Shown here in pieces: positions 36,722 to 44,822 of a stretch of 64,000 nt of DNA. The DNA comes from Embleya sp042956465 (lineage in GTDB: Bacteria; Actinomycetota; Actinomycetes; Streptomycetales; Streptomycetaceae), in contig NZ_JBIBGL010000003.1 in the NCBI RefSeq assembly GCF_042956465.1, positions 434,001 to 498,000 of the forward strand. Direction: 5' to 3'. The notes under the pieces were generated by a model. That model ran no database searches and was not told where the DNA came from. It worked only from the letters and a program-made list of their open reading frames with translations. Numbering within the stretch: position 1 is the stretch's first letter; every line of letters begins with the position of its first letter. Position numbers and translations under genes: made by a program.

Positions 36722-37869
36722 GCGGCGTCCTCGCTCGCCTCGGCGATGCCCGCGGTCAGGTCGCCCGACTCCAGGCCGAAGCCGTGCCCCGGGTTCCAGT
36801 GCAGGGTCACCGTCGCCCCGGGCACCACGCGCGGGTCGCGCTCCATGTTCTGTTCGAACACGGTGAACTCCTGGCCCCACGGCATCCGCACCACGTACTG
36901 CGTGGAGACGCCGATGAACGCGGCGTCCACGATCACGCCGCCGTCGAGGCGGTTGCGGTTGTCCGCGACCTTCGCGTCCGCCGCGTAGGAGATGGTGATC
37001 TTCTCCGGTCGGATGCCCATCACCAGGTGGTCGCCGTCGGCGGCCGAGCGGGCGGCGGGCAGCGCCAGCCGGTTGCCCTGCGCGTCCAACAGCAGATCGC
37101 CGTCGGCGCGCCCGGTCACCTTGGCCTCGACCAGGTTGGACTGGCCCAGGAAGTTGGCCACGAACGTGGTGCGCGGCGCCTCGTACAGCTCGACCGGGGA
37201 GCCGAGTTGCTCTATTCGGCCGCCGTTCATCACGGCGATCGTGTCGGCCATCGTCATGGCCTCTTCCTGGTCGTGCGTCACGTGCACGAACGTGATGCCC
37301 ACGTCGGTCTGGATGCGCTTGAGTTCGAGCTGCATCTGCCGGCGCAGCTTGAGGTCGAGCGCGCCCAACGGTTCGTCCAGGAGCAGCACCTGCGGCGTGT
37401 TGATCAGCGCCCGGGCCACCGCGACCCGCTGCTGCTGACCGCCGGAGAGTTGGGTCGGCTTGCGCTTGGCCAGGTGCCCGAGCTCGACCAGGTCGAGCAT
37501 GTCCTCGACCTGCTTCCGGGTGTCCTTGATGCCGCGCCGCTTGAGGCCGAAGCCGACGTTGTCGGTCACGCTCAGGTGCGGAAAGAGCGCATAGTTCTGG
37601 AACACCGTGTTCACCGGGCGCTTGTACGGCGGAAGCGCCGTGACGTCGCGGTCGCCGATGCTCACGCTGCCGGTCGAGGGCTGCTCCAGTCCGGCGATCA
37701 TCCGCAGCGTCGTGGTCTTGCCGCAGCCCGAGGCACCGAGGAGGGCGAAGAACGATCCCGCGGGGATCGTCAGGTCCATGGGTCGGACGGCCGTGAAGTC
37801 ACCGTAGTGCTTGCTCAGGCCCGCCAAGGAGACGTCGCCGGAGGCGCCGGCCCGCTGCTGCTCAGTCAT
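36718..37869 (-). CDS. potA: Spermidine/putrescine ABC transporter ATP-binding protein, PotA-like
   Basis: 383-aa ATPase. Walker A GASGCGKTT, Q-loop VFQNYALFPHLSV, signature QLSGGQQQRVAVARAL, Walker B VLLLDEPLGALD and H-loop VTHDQEEAM are all intact, followed by a TOBE domain from about residue 290. The ATG at 37869 (MTEQQRAGASG) follows GAGAGGA. First gene of a potA-potB-potC unit with overlapping reading frames; a strong hairpin separates it from the upstream aldehyde dehydrogenase gene. Confidence 0.94.
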   Translation of the reverse strand: MTEQQRAGASGDVSLAGLSKHYGDFTAVRPMDLTIPAGSFFALLGASGCGKTTTLRMIAGLEQPSTGSVSIGDRDVTALPPYKRPVNTVFQNYALFPHLSVTDNVGFGLKRRGIKDTRKQVEDMLDLVELGHLAKRKPTQLSGGQQQRVAVARALINTPQVLLLDEPLGALDLKLRRQMQLELKRIQTDVGITFVHVTHDQEEAMTMADTIAVMNGGRIEQLGSPVELYEAPRTTFVANFLGQSNLVEAKVTGRADGDLLLDAQGNRLALPAARSAADGDHLVMGIRPEKITISYAADAKVADNRNRLDGGVIVDAAFIGVSTQYVVRMPWGQEFTVFEQNMERDPRVVPGATVTLHWNPGHGFGLESGDLTAGIAEASEDAA

Positions 37870-37917
37870 GATTCCTCTCGCCGCGCCGCGGGCCCCGAAC
37901 CCGCTCGCCGGCCGCAA

Positions 37918-37949
37918 GGGCGGCCGAGGACTCGCGTCCTCGGCCGCCC
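37918..37949 (-). terminator. Terminator between aldehyde dehydrogenase and potA
   Basis: Perfect 14-bp arms GGGCGGCCGAGGAC and GTCCTCGGCCGCCC with loop TCGC, 16 bp after the aldehyde dehydrogenase stop (37965). It implies a separate promoter, or regulated read-through, for potABC. Confidence 0.88.
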
Positions 37950-37964
37950 GTTCGATGGGGGTGG

Positions 37965-39467
37965 TTACCGGGCTCCGAAGATCGTCCGGTGCCAGTCCTT
38001 GCGGGCGATTCCCGTGCCGTCGTACATCACGTGCTTGACCTGGGTGTACTCGTCGAAGGAGTACTGCGACATGTCCTTGCCGAAGCCGGAGGCCTTGTAA
38101 CCGCCGTGCGGCATGTCGCTGATGATCGGGATGTGGTCGTTGACCCACACGCAGCCGGCCTGGATCTCCCGGGTCGCGCGCAGCGAGCGGAAGATGTCGC
38201 GCGTCCAGGCGGAGGCGGCCAGGCCGTACGGGGTGTCGTTGGCGAGTCGGATGCCCTCCTCATCGCTGTCGAACGGCAGCACGACCAGGACCGGGCCGAA
38301 GATCTCGTCCTGCACGATCTCGCTGTCCTGGGCCACACCCGTGACCAGCGTCGGGCGGTAGAACGCGCCCCTGGCCAGTTCGCCGCCGGGGATCTCGCCG
38401 CCGGTCACGATGGTCGCGCCGTAGCCGCGGGCGCGCTCGACGAAGCCGGCCACGGACTCCTGTTGGCGGCGCGAGACGAGCGGGCCGAGGTCGGTCGCGG
38501 GGTCCATCGTGTCGCCCAGGCGCACGCCGTCGTACAGCTCCGCGACGCCCGCCACGAACGCGTCGTAGAGCGGGCGCTGCACGTACGCGCGGGTCGCGGC
38601 GGTGCAGTCCTGGCCCGAGTTGATCAGCGATGCGGCGACCGCGCCGTTGATCGCCGCGTCCAGGTCGGCGTCGTCGAAGACCACGAACGGGGCCTTGCCG
38701 CCGAGTTCGAGGTGCAGGCGCTTGACGGTCTGCAGCGCCACCTCGCCGACCCGCTTGCCGACCCCGGTGGAGCCGGTGAACGAGACCATCGACACGTCGG
38801 CGTGGCCCATCAGGTATTCGCCGACGGTGCGGCCCTTGCCGGTGATCACGTTGACCACGCCGTCCGGGATGCCCGCGTCGGCGCACGCCCGGGCGAACAT
38901 CAACGAGGTCAGCGGGGTGATCTCGGCCGGCTTGAGCACGATCGTGTTGCCTGCGGCGATCGCCGGCAGGATCTTCCACGCGGCCATCTGGAGCGGATAG
39001 TTCCACGGCGCGATCGAGCCGACCACGCCGATCGCCTCACGACGCACCATCGAGGTGGAGCCGGCCGCGTACTCGCCGGCCGCCTTGCCCTCCAGGTTGC
39101 GGGCCGCGCCCGCGAAGAACGCGGTGTTGTCGATCGTGCCCGGCACGTCGAACTCGGTGCTGAGCCGGATCGGCTTGCCCGCCTGCGCGGTCTCGACCCG
39201 GGCGAACTCCTCGGCCCGCTCCTCGAGCAGCACCGACAGCCGGTTCAGCGCGGTCGCCCGCTCGCCCGGGGTGGCCTGCGACCACTGCGGGAAGGCGCCC
39301 TTGGCGGCGGCTACCGCCGCGTCCACGTCCGAGGTGTTCGCGAGGGTGACCGTCTCGACCGTCTCGCCGGTGGCCGGGTCGACGACGTCGAAGGTCTCTC
39401 CGGACGAGCCCTGCCGCAGTTGTCCCCCGACGTACTGATGACCTTTGCCGAAGTCCTGCACAGGCAT
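37965..39467 (-). CDS. Aminobutyraldehyde dehydrogenase-like ALDH (first copy)
   Basis: 500 aa from ATG at 39467, with GGAGGG 5 nt upstream. ALDH motifs: APWNYPLQMAAWKILPAIAAGNTIVLKPAEITP, FTGSTGVGKRV, base Glu in HLELGGKAPFVVFDDADLD, catalytic Cys in NSGQDCTAATRAYVQ, and EIFGPVLVV. GQDCTAATR is characteristic of gamma-aminobutyraldehyde/betaine aldehyde dehydrogenases. Likely oxidises 4-aminobutanal to GABA. A paralogue at 48856 shares the same active-site sequence. Divergent from the second PucR gene. Confidence 0.9.
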   Translation of the reverse strand: MPVQDFGKGHQYVGGQLRQGSSGETFDVVDPATGETVETVTLANTSDVDAAVAAAKGAFPQWSQATPGERATALNRLSVLLEERAEEFARVETAQAGKPIRLSTEFDVPGTIDNTAFFAGAARNLEGKAAGEYAAGSTSMVRREAIGVVGSIAPWNYPLQMAAWKILPAIAAGNTIVLKPAEITPLTSLMFARACADAGIPDGVVNVITGKGRTVGEYLMGHADVSMVSFTGSTGVGKRVGEVALQTVKRLHLELGGKAPFVVFDDADLDAAINGAVAASLINSGQDCTAATRAYVQRPLYDAFVAGVAELYDGVRLGDTMDPATDLGPLVSRRQQESVAGFVERARGYGATIVTGGEIPGGELARGAFYRPTLVTGVAQDSEIVQDEIFGPVLVVLPFDSDEEGIRLANDTPYGLAASAWTRDIFRSLRATREIQAGCVWVNDHIPIISDMPHGGYKASGFGKDMSQYSFDEYTQVKHVMYDGTGIARKDWHRTIFGAR

Positions 39468-39786
39468 GGGAGCCCTCCAAGGGGGTTTTCGATGAGCAGA
39501 CGGGCGCTGCGTGCGGTGGGTATGCGCGTGAGCCGCGTCAGCGTAGGACGATGCCGTTTCGACACGGGGTGCCGCAACAGGCACATCGACAGGTAGGGCG
39601 GCGTGGGCTTTACAGGTCGCCAATCGCCCGGCCGAACCCAGGGGTCCGGGGTCGAACCGGGCGCCGACCTGTCACCATGGAAGCGTCGCCCGCCGAGCCG
39701 TTTACAGATTGCTCGCGAATTCCCGCTTCCTTCGGGAACCAACCGCCGTCGCGGTCGGGCCGTTGTCAGCTCGCGGAGGTTTTCGG
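39468..39786. promoter_or_regulatory. 319-bp divergent region, aldehyde dehydrogenase / second pucR
   Basis: No gene seen. It contains two TTTACAG elements (39609-39615 and 39701-39707) and an inverted repeat TTCCCG-N7-CGGGAA at 39720-39738. GGAGG precedes the PucR ATG by 7 nt. It is expected to hold both divergent promoters, probably controlled by the PucR protein encoded here. Confidence 0.5.
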
Positions 39787-41400
39787 ATGTTCCCCACGGT
39801 CGCCGACGTATTGGCCCTCGACATCGTCCAGCGCGGCCGCCCGCAGGTGGTCGCGGGTGAACGCGGCCTGGCCCGGCCGGTGCGCTGGGTGCACATCAGC
39901 GAGCTGCCGGACGTCACCCGGCTGCTCAAGGGTGGCGAACTGGTGATGGCCACCGGCATCGCGCTCCCCGAGGAGCGCGAGGGCCTGCAACGCTACATCC
40001 GCGATCTCGCCGAGGTGGACGCGGCCGGACTCGTGGTCGAGCTGGGCCGGCGCTACACCGAGCAGCTGCCGCGGGCGCTGGTCGCGGCGGCCGAGCAGGT
40101 CGGCCTGCCGGTGATCACCCTGCGCAACGAGACCCGCTTCATCGGCATCACCGAGGCCGTGCACGGGCTGATCATCGACGCCCAGCTGGCCGAGTTGCAG
40201 GCCTCCGAGGCGGTGCACCAGGCGTTCAACGAGCTCGCGGTCGAGGGCGCGGAACCGGCCGAGATCGTCCGGCAGGCGTCCCGGATGGCCGGCCGCCCGG
40301 TGATCCTGGAGAACCTGGCACACCAGGTGCTCGCCTACGACGCGGCCGGAATAGTCGCGGAGACCCTGCTGGAGAACTGGGAGGACCGCTCCCGACAGTT
40401 GCGACTGACCGCCCGGACCGCGTTCGACGAACGCACCGGGTGGCTGGTGACCACCGTCGGCGCGCGCGGCCACGACTGGGGCCGGCTGGTGCTGGTCGGC
40501 GACGGCACACCGCCGCCCGCACAGCAGACCATGCTCCTGGAGCGGGCCGCGTCCACTCTCGCGCTGAACCGGCTGGTGGTGCGCGACCGGGAGAGCCTGG
40601 AGCGGCAGACCCACCGCACCCTGCTGTCCGGGATCCTGACCCACTCCTACACGGTGGCCGAGGTGACTCTGCGGGCCCGCGCGCTCGGTGTCCCGCTGGA
40701 GGGCCGGCGCCTGGTCGGCGTGGTGCTGCGGCTGCGCCGCAGCGTGACCCCGGCCGCGCTGGAATCGCAGGCCCGGTTGCGCGACTTCACCGAGATCGCC
40801 GCCGCGGCGGTGCGCGAACGCCGGCTGGCCGCCCTGGTCGGCGGGCTGGACGACGAGAACGTCGGGCTGCTCGTCGCGCTCGCCTCGCAGGACACCGAGG
40901 ACGGCGCGCTGGAGGGCTTCTCCGCCGCCATCCGCCGGCTCGCCCCGGACCTCGCGGACGACATCGTGGTCGCGGTCGGCTCCTCAGTGGGCGCGGTGCG
41001 CGATGCGCGCCGCTCGCTCCTGGAGGCCACCCAGGTCGCGGACGCCGCCCTGCACCAGGGCGGCAAGGCCGCCTTCTACCGGCTGCCCGACGTGCGCCTG
41101 CGCGGGCTGCTGCACCTGCTCCGCGACGACGCCCGGTTGCAGACCTACGTCGAGCGCGAACTCGGTCCGCTGCTCGCCTACGACGCGCAGCAGGGCACCC
41201 ATCTGATCGCGATGCTCCAGGTCTATCTGGACCACGGCCGGAACAAGTCCGCGGCAGCCGACGCCGCGCACCTGTCCCGCCCGTCCTTCTACGAGCGGCT
41301 GCACCGCATCGAGCGGATCCTGGGCGTCGACCTGGATCAGGTGGAGAGTTGTCTCTCGCTGCACGTGGCGCTGCTCGGCCTGGAGGCCCTCCGCCGCTGA
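39787..41400 (+). CDS. PucR family transcriptional regulator (second copy)
   Basis: 537 aa from ATG at 39787 (GGAGG 7 nt upstream). N-terminal PucR domain: MFPTVADVLALDIVQRGRPQVVAGERGLARPVRWVHISELPDVTRLLKGGELVMATG. The C-terminal PucR-type HTH is YLDHGRNKSAAADAAHLSRPSFYERLHRIERILGVDLDQ. It is more distant from the 19587 paralogue than a recent duplicate would be, notably in the HTH. Divergent from an aminobutyraldehyde dehydrogenase-like gene, which is its probable target. Confidence 0.92.
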   Translation: MFPTVADVLALDIVQRGRPQVVAGERGLARPVRWVHISELPDVTRLLKGGELVMATGIALPEEREGLQRYIRDLAEVDAAGLVVELGRRYTEQLPRALVAAAEQVGLPVITLRNETRFIGITEAVHGLIIDAQLAELQASEAVHQAFNELAVEGAEPAEIVRQASRMAGRPVILENLAHQVLAYDAAGIVAETLLENWEDRSRQLRLTARTAFDERTGWLVTTVGARGHDWGRLVLVGDGTPPPAQQTMLLERAASTLALNRLVVRDRESLERQTHRTLLSGILTHSYTVAEVTLRARALGVPLEGRRLVGVVLRLRRSVTPAALESQARLRDFTEIAAAAVRERRLAALVGGLDDENVGLLVALASQDTEDGALEGFSAAIRRLAPDLADDIVVAVGSSVGAVRDARRSLLEATQVADAALHQGGKAAFYRLPDVRLRGLLHLLRDDARLQTYVERELGPLLAYDAQQGTHLIAMLQVYLDHGRNKSAAADAAHLSRPSFYERLHRIERILGVDLDQVESCLSLHVALLGLEALRR

Positions 41401-41429
41401 GCGCGGCGCCGCTCCCCCGGGCGCGGTCC

Positions 41430-43253
41430 TCAGGCGGCGGGGCGGCCGCCCGCAAGAGTGAAGGCGGTCACCGCGACCGCGTGCAGGGCCGCATCGCGCG
41501 TCCATTGCCGCTCGGTACTGAACACGTCGACCTCGATGTAGACGCCATTCACGATCACCGCGGCCAACATCGCGTGCCGGGCCACTCCGGACTCGGTCCA
41601 GGTGTATTCCCAGACCACGCCCTTTCGGCCCTGAATGGCGCGTTCCTCGAAGACCGTTTTCCGATAGTCGCGGAAAACCTTCGGGGCGTTCTGTTCGTCG
41701 TCGCGCCACTGCTCCAACAAATCCGTGGTCTGTTGGAACGCGGTACGCCCGGTCAACACGCTCGCGCCGGCCGGGTCGGCGTAGACCACGCTCTGGTCCT
41801 GCTCCTTGCGGGTCCACCCCTGCGGGATCTGCCAGGTGAAGGTACTCTCGTCGGCTGTGCGGACCGGGATCGGCGGGGTGGCCACGGGCGCGCCCGGGTA
41901 GGGCGCGAGACCCGCGACCGGGTTCGCCGCGGGCGCGCCGCCCGTCCCGGAGCTCGTCGGCGGCATCGGGCCCGACCTGCCGTCGCCCTTCCCCTCGCCC
42001 CCGCCCGACTTGCCGCCGCCGTTCGCGAGCAGCAACGCCGCCACGACGGCACCGGCCACCAGGAGCGTGACGAGCGGCATCAGCACGGCCAGGAGGCGGC
42101 GCCGCGAGCGGGGCGGCCGGCGGGTGCGGGTCGGCATCGGGAAGGTCGGCGAGTGCGCGGGGCCGGCCGGGGTGCTCGGCCGTTGCTCCGGCGAGGGTGC
42201 GGCGGGCACCCGCGGGAACGGGTCGAGCGGGGTGCCGTCGTCGGGGGCGATCCGGGCGGGCGGGAGCAGGTCGCGCAGCGGCGGCCGCGGGTGCACGGTC
42301 GGCACCAGCGTCACGTCGTCGTTCGCCTCGTCCGGCCCGAATTCGGCCGGCCCGCGCTCGATCACCCGGCCGAGCGTGGTGGGCGGGATCGGTCGGGTCA
42401 CGTCGCCCGCATGTCGGCGGCCCTCGGCGGCGAGCAGTGCGTTCAGGCGTGCCTCCACCTCGGCCGAGTCCGGGCGCCGCGCCGGGTCGCGGCGGAACAG
42501 GTCGCGCACGAGGGGCTCCAGCGGGCCGATCTCCTCGGGCACCTCGGGCTCGGCGATCACGATCGCGTGCATCGTGGCCACCGGCGTCGCGCGGCGGAAC
42601 GGCGACGCGCCGGTGACCGCCGCGCACAGCGTGACGCCCAGCGACCACAGGTCGGACGCCGGCCCGGGGTGCTCGCTCTCTATCCGCTCGGGGGCCATGA
42701 ACTCGGGCGAGCCCAGGATGGCCCCGGTGCCGGTCAACCCGCTCACGCCCTCCAGCGCGGCGATGCCGAAGTCGGTCAGCACGGCGTGTCCGTCCCGGGC
42801 GATCAGCACATTGCCCGGCTTGACGTCGCGATGGATGATGCCGTGCGCATGCACGACGCCGAGCGCGCGGGCGATCTGCACGGCCACCGCCGCCGCGGCA
42901 TGCGGGGTGAGCGGCCCGTCCTCGTCCAGGATGGCGTCCAGCGAGCGGGCGTCGAGCAGCTCCATCACGATCCACAACCGGTCGTCGTCCTCGACGTAGT
43001 CGTAGACGCGGACGACGTTGGGGTGATTGATCCGCGCGGTCGCCTGCGCCTCGCGCAGGCTGCGTTCGCGGAAGGACCGGGACGCGTTGCGGCCCCATCC
43101 GGTGGTGATCACCTTCGCCGCCACGGGACGGTCCAGCACGCGATCCCGGGCCCGCCACACGGTGCCCATGCCACCGCTGCCGAGCACGCTCACCAGTTCG
43201 TAGCGGGCTCCGACCACGAAGCCCGCCCAATCCTCTCCCGGCCCGCCCGACAT
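41430..43253 (-). CDS. Transmembrane Ser/Thr protein kinase
   Basis: 607 aa. The kinase domain (about 15-275) has LGSGGMGTVW, VAAKVI (Lys), HRDVKPGNVLIARDGHAVLTDFGIA (catalytic loop, DFG) and GSPEFMAPERI. A Pro-rich linker and one transmembrane helix (LLAVLMPLVTLLVAGAVVAALLL, about 380-402) lead to an extracellular domain of about 150 residues with no PASTA repeats (FTWQIPQGWTRKEQDQSVVYADP). That domain resembles extracellular parts of other streptomycete kinases. Ligand and targets are unknown. Divergent from the LPKTG gene. Confidence 0.92.
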   Translation of the reverse strand: MSGGPGEDWAGFVVGARYELVSVLGSGGMGTVWRARDRVLDRPVAAKVITTGWGRNASRSFRERSLREAQATARINHPNVVRVYDYVEDDDRLWIVMELLDARSLDAILDEDGPLTPHAAAAVAVQIARALGVVHAHGIIHRDVKPGNVLIARDGHAVLTDFGIAALEGVSGLTGTGAILGSPEFMAPERIESEHPGPASDLWSLGVTLCAAVTGASPFRRATPVATMHAIVIAEPEVPEEIGPLEPLVRDLFRRDPARRPDSAEVEARLNALLAAEGRRHAGDVTRPIPPTTLGRVIERGPAEFGPDEANDDVTLVPTVHPRPPLRDLLPPARIAPDDGTPLDPFPRVPAAPSPEQRPSTPAGPAHSPTFPMPTRTRRPPRSRRRLLAVLMPLVTLLVAGAVVAALLLANGGGKSGGGEGKGDGRSGPMPPTSSGTGGAPAANPVAGLAPYPGAPVATPPIPVRTADESTFTWQIPQGWTRKEQDQSVVYADPAGASVLTGRTAFQQTTDLLEQWRDDEQNAPKVFRDYRKTVFEERAIQGRKGVVWEYTWTESGVARHAMLAAVIVNGVYIEVDVFSTERQWTRDAALHAVAVTAFTLAGGRPAA

Positions 43254-43391
43254 CGGCTTTCCCCCAGGTCCCGCCGCATTTCAAGATCAGACCATTGCCA
43301 CTTTCGTGGGATTACCTGTTAAAGGCCCTGCGAAAGCTTAGGACGGACATGGTAGAACGAATCGTCACACATAGCGGGAGGGGGATACCGC
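43254..43391. promoter_or_regulatory. Divergent promoter region kinase / LPKTG protein
   Basis: 138 bp with lower GC content than its surroundings, containing GGGAGGGGG 7 nt before the LPKTG protein ATG. It must carry both promoters; no clear operator was identified. Confidence 0.45.
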
Positions 43392-44642
43392 ATGTTCACC
43401 CCGAAAAAGTTTCGATCAGAAAACGTCAAGCGCGCGGCCCTGATAATTTCTGTTCCGGTCGGAATAGGAATGATTCTGAACGCCGGCCTGGCCGTCGCGG
43501 ATACCGAGGGGAACGGACCCGCGCATCGATCGGGCGGCGGACACACCTACACACACGCACCGACCGGCACACACGGCCCCACGGGCACGCACGGTCCGAC
43601 CGGCGAGGTCACCACGACGCCGCCGGCCACCACGTCGCGGCCCACGACGCACGGGCCCGGCAGCACGCCACCGCCGACCACGTCCCGGCCCTCGACGACC
43701 CGGCCGGGGACGACGCCGCCACCGACCACGACGCGGCCGAGCACCCCGCCGCCCACCACGGTCCCGCCGAGCACGTCCGCGTCGCCGACCGTGCCACCCA
43801 CGGCCAGGCCGTTCGCGGTGACCACGTCCACCCAGATCACCTTCGACGCCGAGGGTCGGGGTTCGATCGAGTTCACCGTCACCAACAACACCGACCGGCC
43901 CCAGCCGGCCCGCGACGTGTACGCCCGCAGCACCGGCAGCCTCCGGATCCTCTCGGTGCCCGGTTGTTCGGCCGCACCCGCGCTCAAGGCACCGGGACCG
44001 GCCTGGACGACCACCTTCAAGTGCGCGCCGGGTCCGCTCGGGCCGCACGAGACCAAGCGCTGGTCCGCGGCGGTGGAATATCCGCCGGCCGTGCAGCAGC
44101 CGCGCGCGGCTCGGGCCGAGGCGCGGCTCCCGCTCGCGCCGGAGGCGGACATCTCCACGTTCTGCGTGCTCGTGGTGCCCGCGGGCGCCACGGACACGTC
44201 CGTGGTGCTGGGTGTGGCCGGACCGTTGACGCTGGTCAACCGGGCCGACAACAACGACCCGTCGTTCATCGGCTACACCGTCAACACACCGGTCCCCGGC
44301 GGCACCAACGGCGGCGGCTCGACGGGCGGGGGCACCAACGGCGGCTCCACGACCAACGGCGGCTCCACGACCGCCGGCGGCTCGACGGGCGGCGGCTCGA
44401 CGGGTGAGGGCAGCACAAGCGGCGGCGGCACGAGCGGCGGGAGCGACACGGGCGGCACCACCGGCGGCACCGACCGGACCACGCCACCCACCTCGCTGCC
44501 CAAGACCGGCCCCGAGGATGACACGCTGCCACTCGCGGGCGGCGCGCTCGGCCTGATGCTGGTGGGCAACGCGCTCTTCCAGGGCGCACGGCTGCGCCGG
44601 ATCCGCTCGGCCGAGGGCGACGACGAGCCGGACCGGGACTGA
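43392..44642 (+). CDS. Secreted LPKTG-anchored surface protein
   Basis: 416 aa. Signal peptide MFTPKKFRSENVKRAALIISV..., cleaved near LAVA-DTEG (about 36). A Thr/Pro-rich stalk (50-135) begins with HGPTGTHGPTG repeats. A beta-rich domain of about 150 residues contains three Cys (VPGCSAA, FKCAPGP, STFCVLV). A Gly/Ser/Thr linker follows, then sorting signal LPKTG at residues 369-373, a hydrophobic helix and a tail RLRRIR. This is a complete sortase substrate. No sortase gene is in the window. The first codons have unusually AT-rich usage. Function: cell-wall surface protein, ligand unknown. Confidence 0.85.
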   Translation: MFTPKKFRSENVKRAALIISVPVGIGMILNAGLAVADTEGNGPAHRSGGGHTYTHAPTGTHGPTGTHGPTGEVTTTPPATTSRPTTHGPGSTPPPTTSRPSTTRPGTTPPPTTTRPSTPPPTTVPPSTSASPTVPPTARPFAVTTSTQITFDAEGRGSIEFTVTNNTDRPQPARDVYARSTGSLRILSVPGCSAAPALKAPGPAWTTTFKCAPGPLGPHETKRWSAAVEYPPAVQQPRAARAEARLPLAPEADISTFCVLVVPAGATDTSVVLGVAGPLTLVNRADNNDPSFIGYTVNTPVPGGTNGGGSTGGGTNGGSTTNGGSTTAGGSTGGGSTGEGSTSGGGTSGGSDTGGTTGGTDRTTPPTSLPKTGPEDDTLPLAGGALGLMLVGNALFQGARLRRIRSAEGDDEPDRD

Positions 44643-44681
44643 GTCCGGCGCACGACCACCGCCGGCCCGCTTGCGATCCGT

Positions 44682-44769
44682 GAGCACACCGGGCCCGAGC
44701 GCACCGAGCCCGGGCACACCGGGCCGTGCACACATCGGCCCGTAAGCACATGGGTCGACGAGCACAGCC
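44682..44769. repeat. Degenerate 15-bp tandem repeat
   Basis: About six diverged units beginning GAGCACACCGGGCCC (44682-44696), GAGCGCACCGAGCCC (44697-44711) and GGGCACACCGGGCC (44712-44725), becoming less regular rightwards. Intergenic, between the LPKTG gene and its terminator. Confidence 0.55.
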
Positions 44770-44773
44770 GAAG

Positions 44774-44816
44774 CGGACGGCCCCGGCCCCGTGCACAACG
44801 GGCCCGGGGCCGTCCG
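44774..44816. terminator. Bidirectional terminator LPKTG gene / flavoprotein gene
   Basis: Perfect 13-bp arms CGGACGGCCCCGG and CCGGGGCCGTCCG, with further pairing inside the loop. It lies 6 bp from the flavoprotein stop (44823) and serves convergent transcripts. Confidence 0.85.
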
Positions 44817-44822
44817 ACGTCG

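Noticed and set aside
39640..39680. tRNA-like GGGGTCGAACC segment in the pucR divergent region
   Set aside because: Resembles a T-arm by chance; no matching acceptor or anticodon stems can be formed around it.
40440..43322. 960-codon plus-strand open frame across pucR and the kinase gene
   Set aside because: It is out of frame with pucR and antisense to the kinase; no domain is visible.
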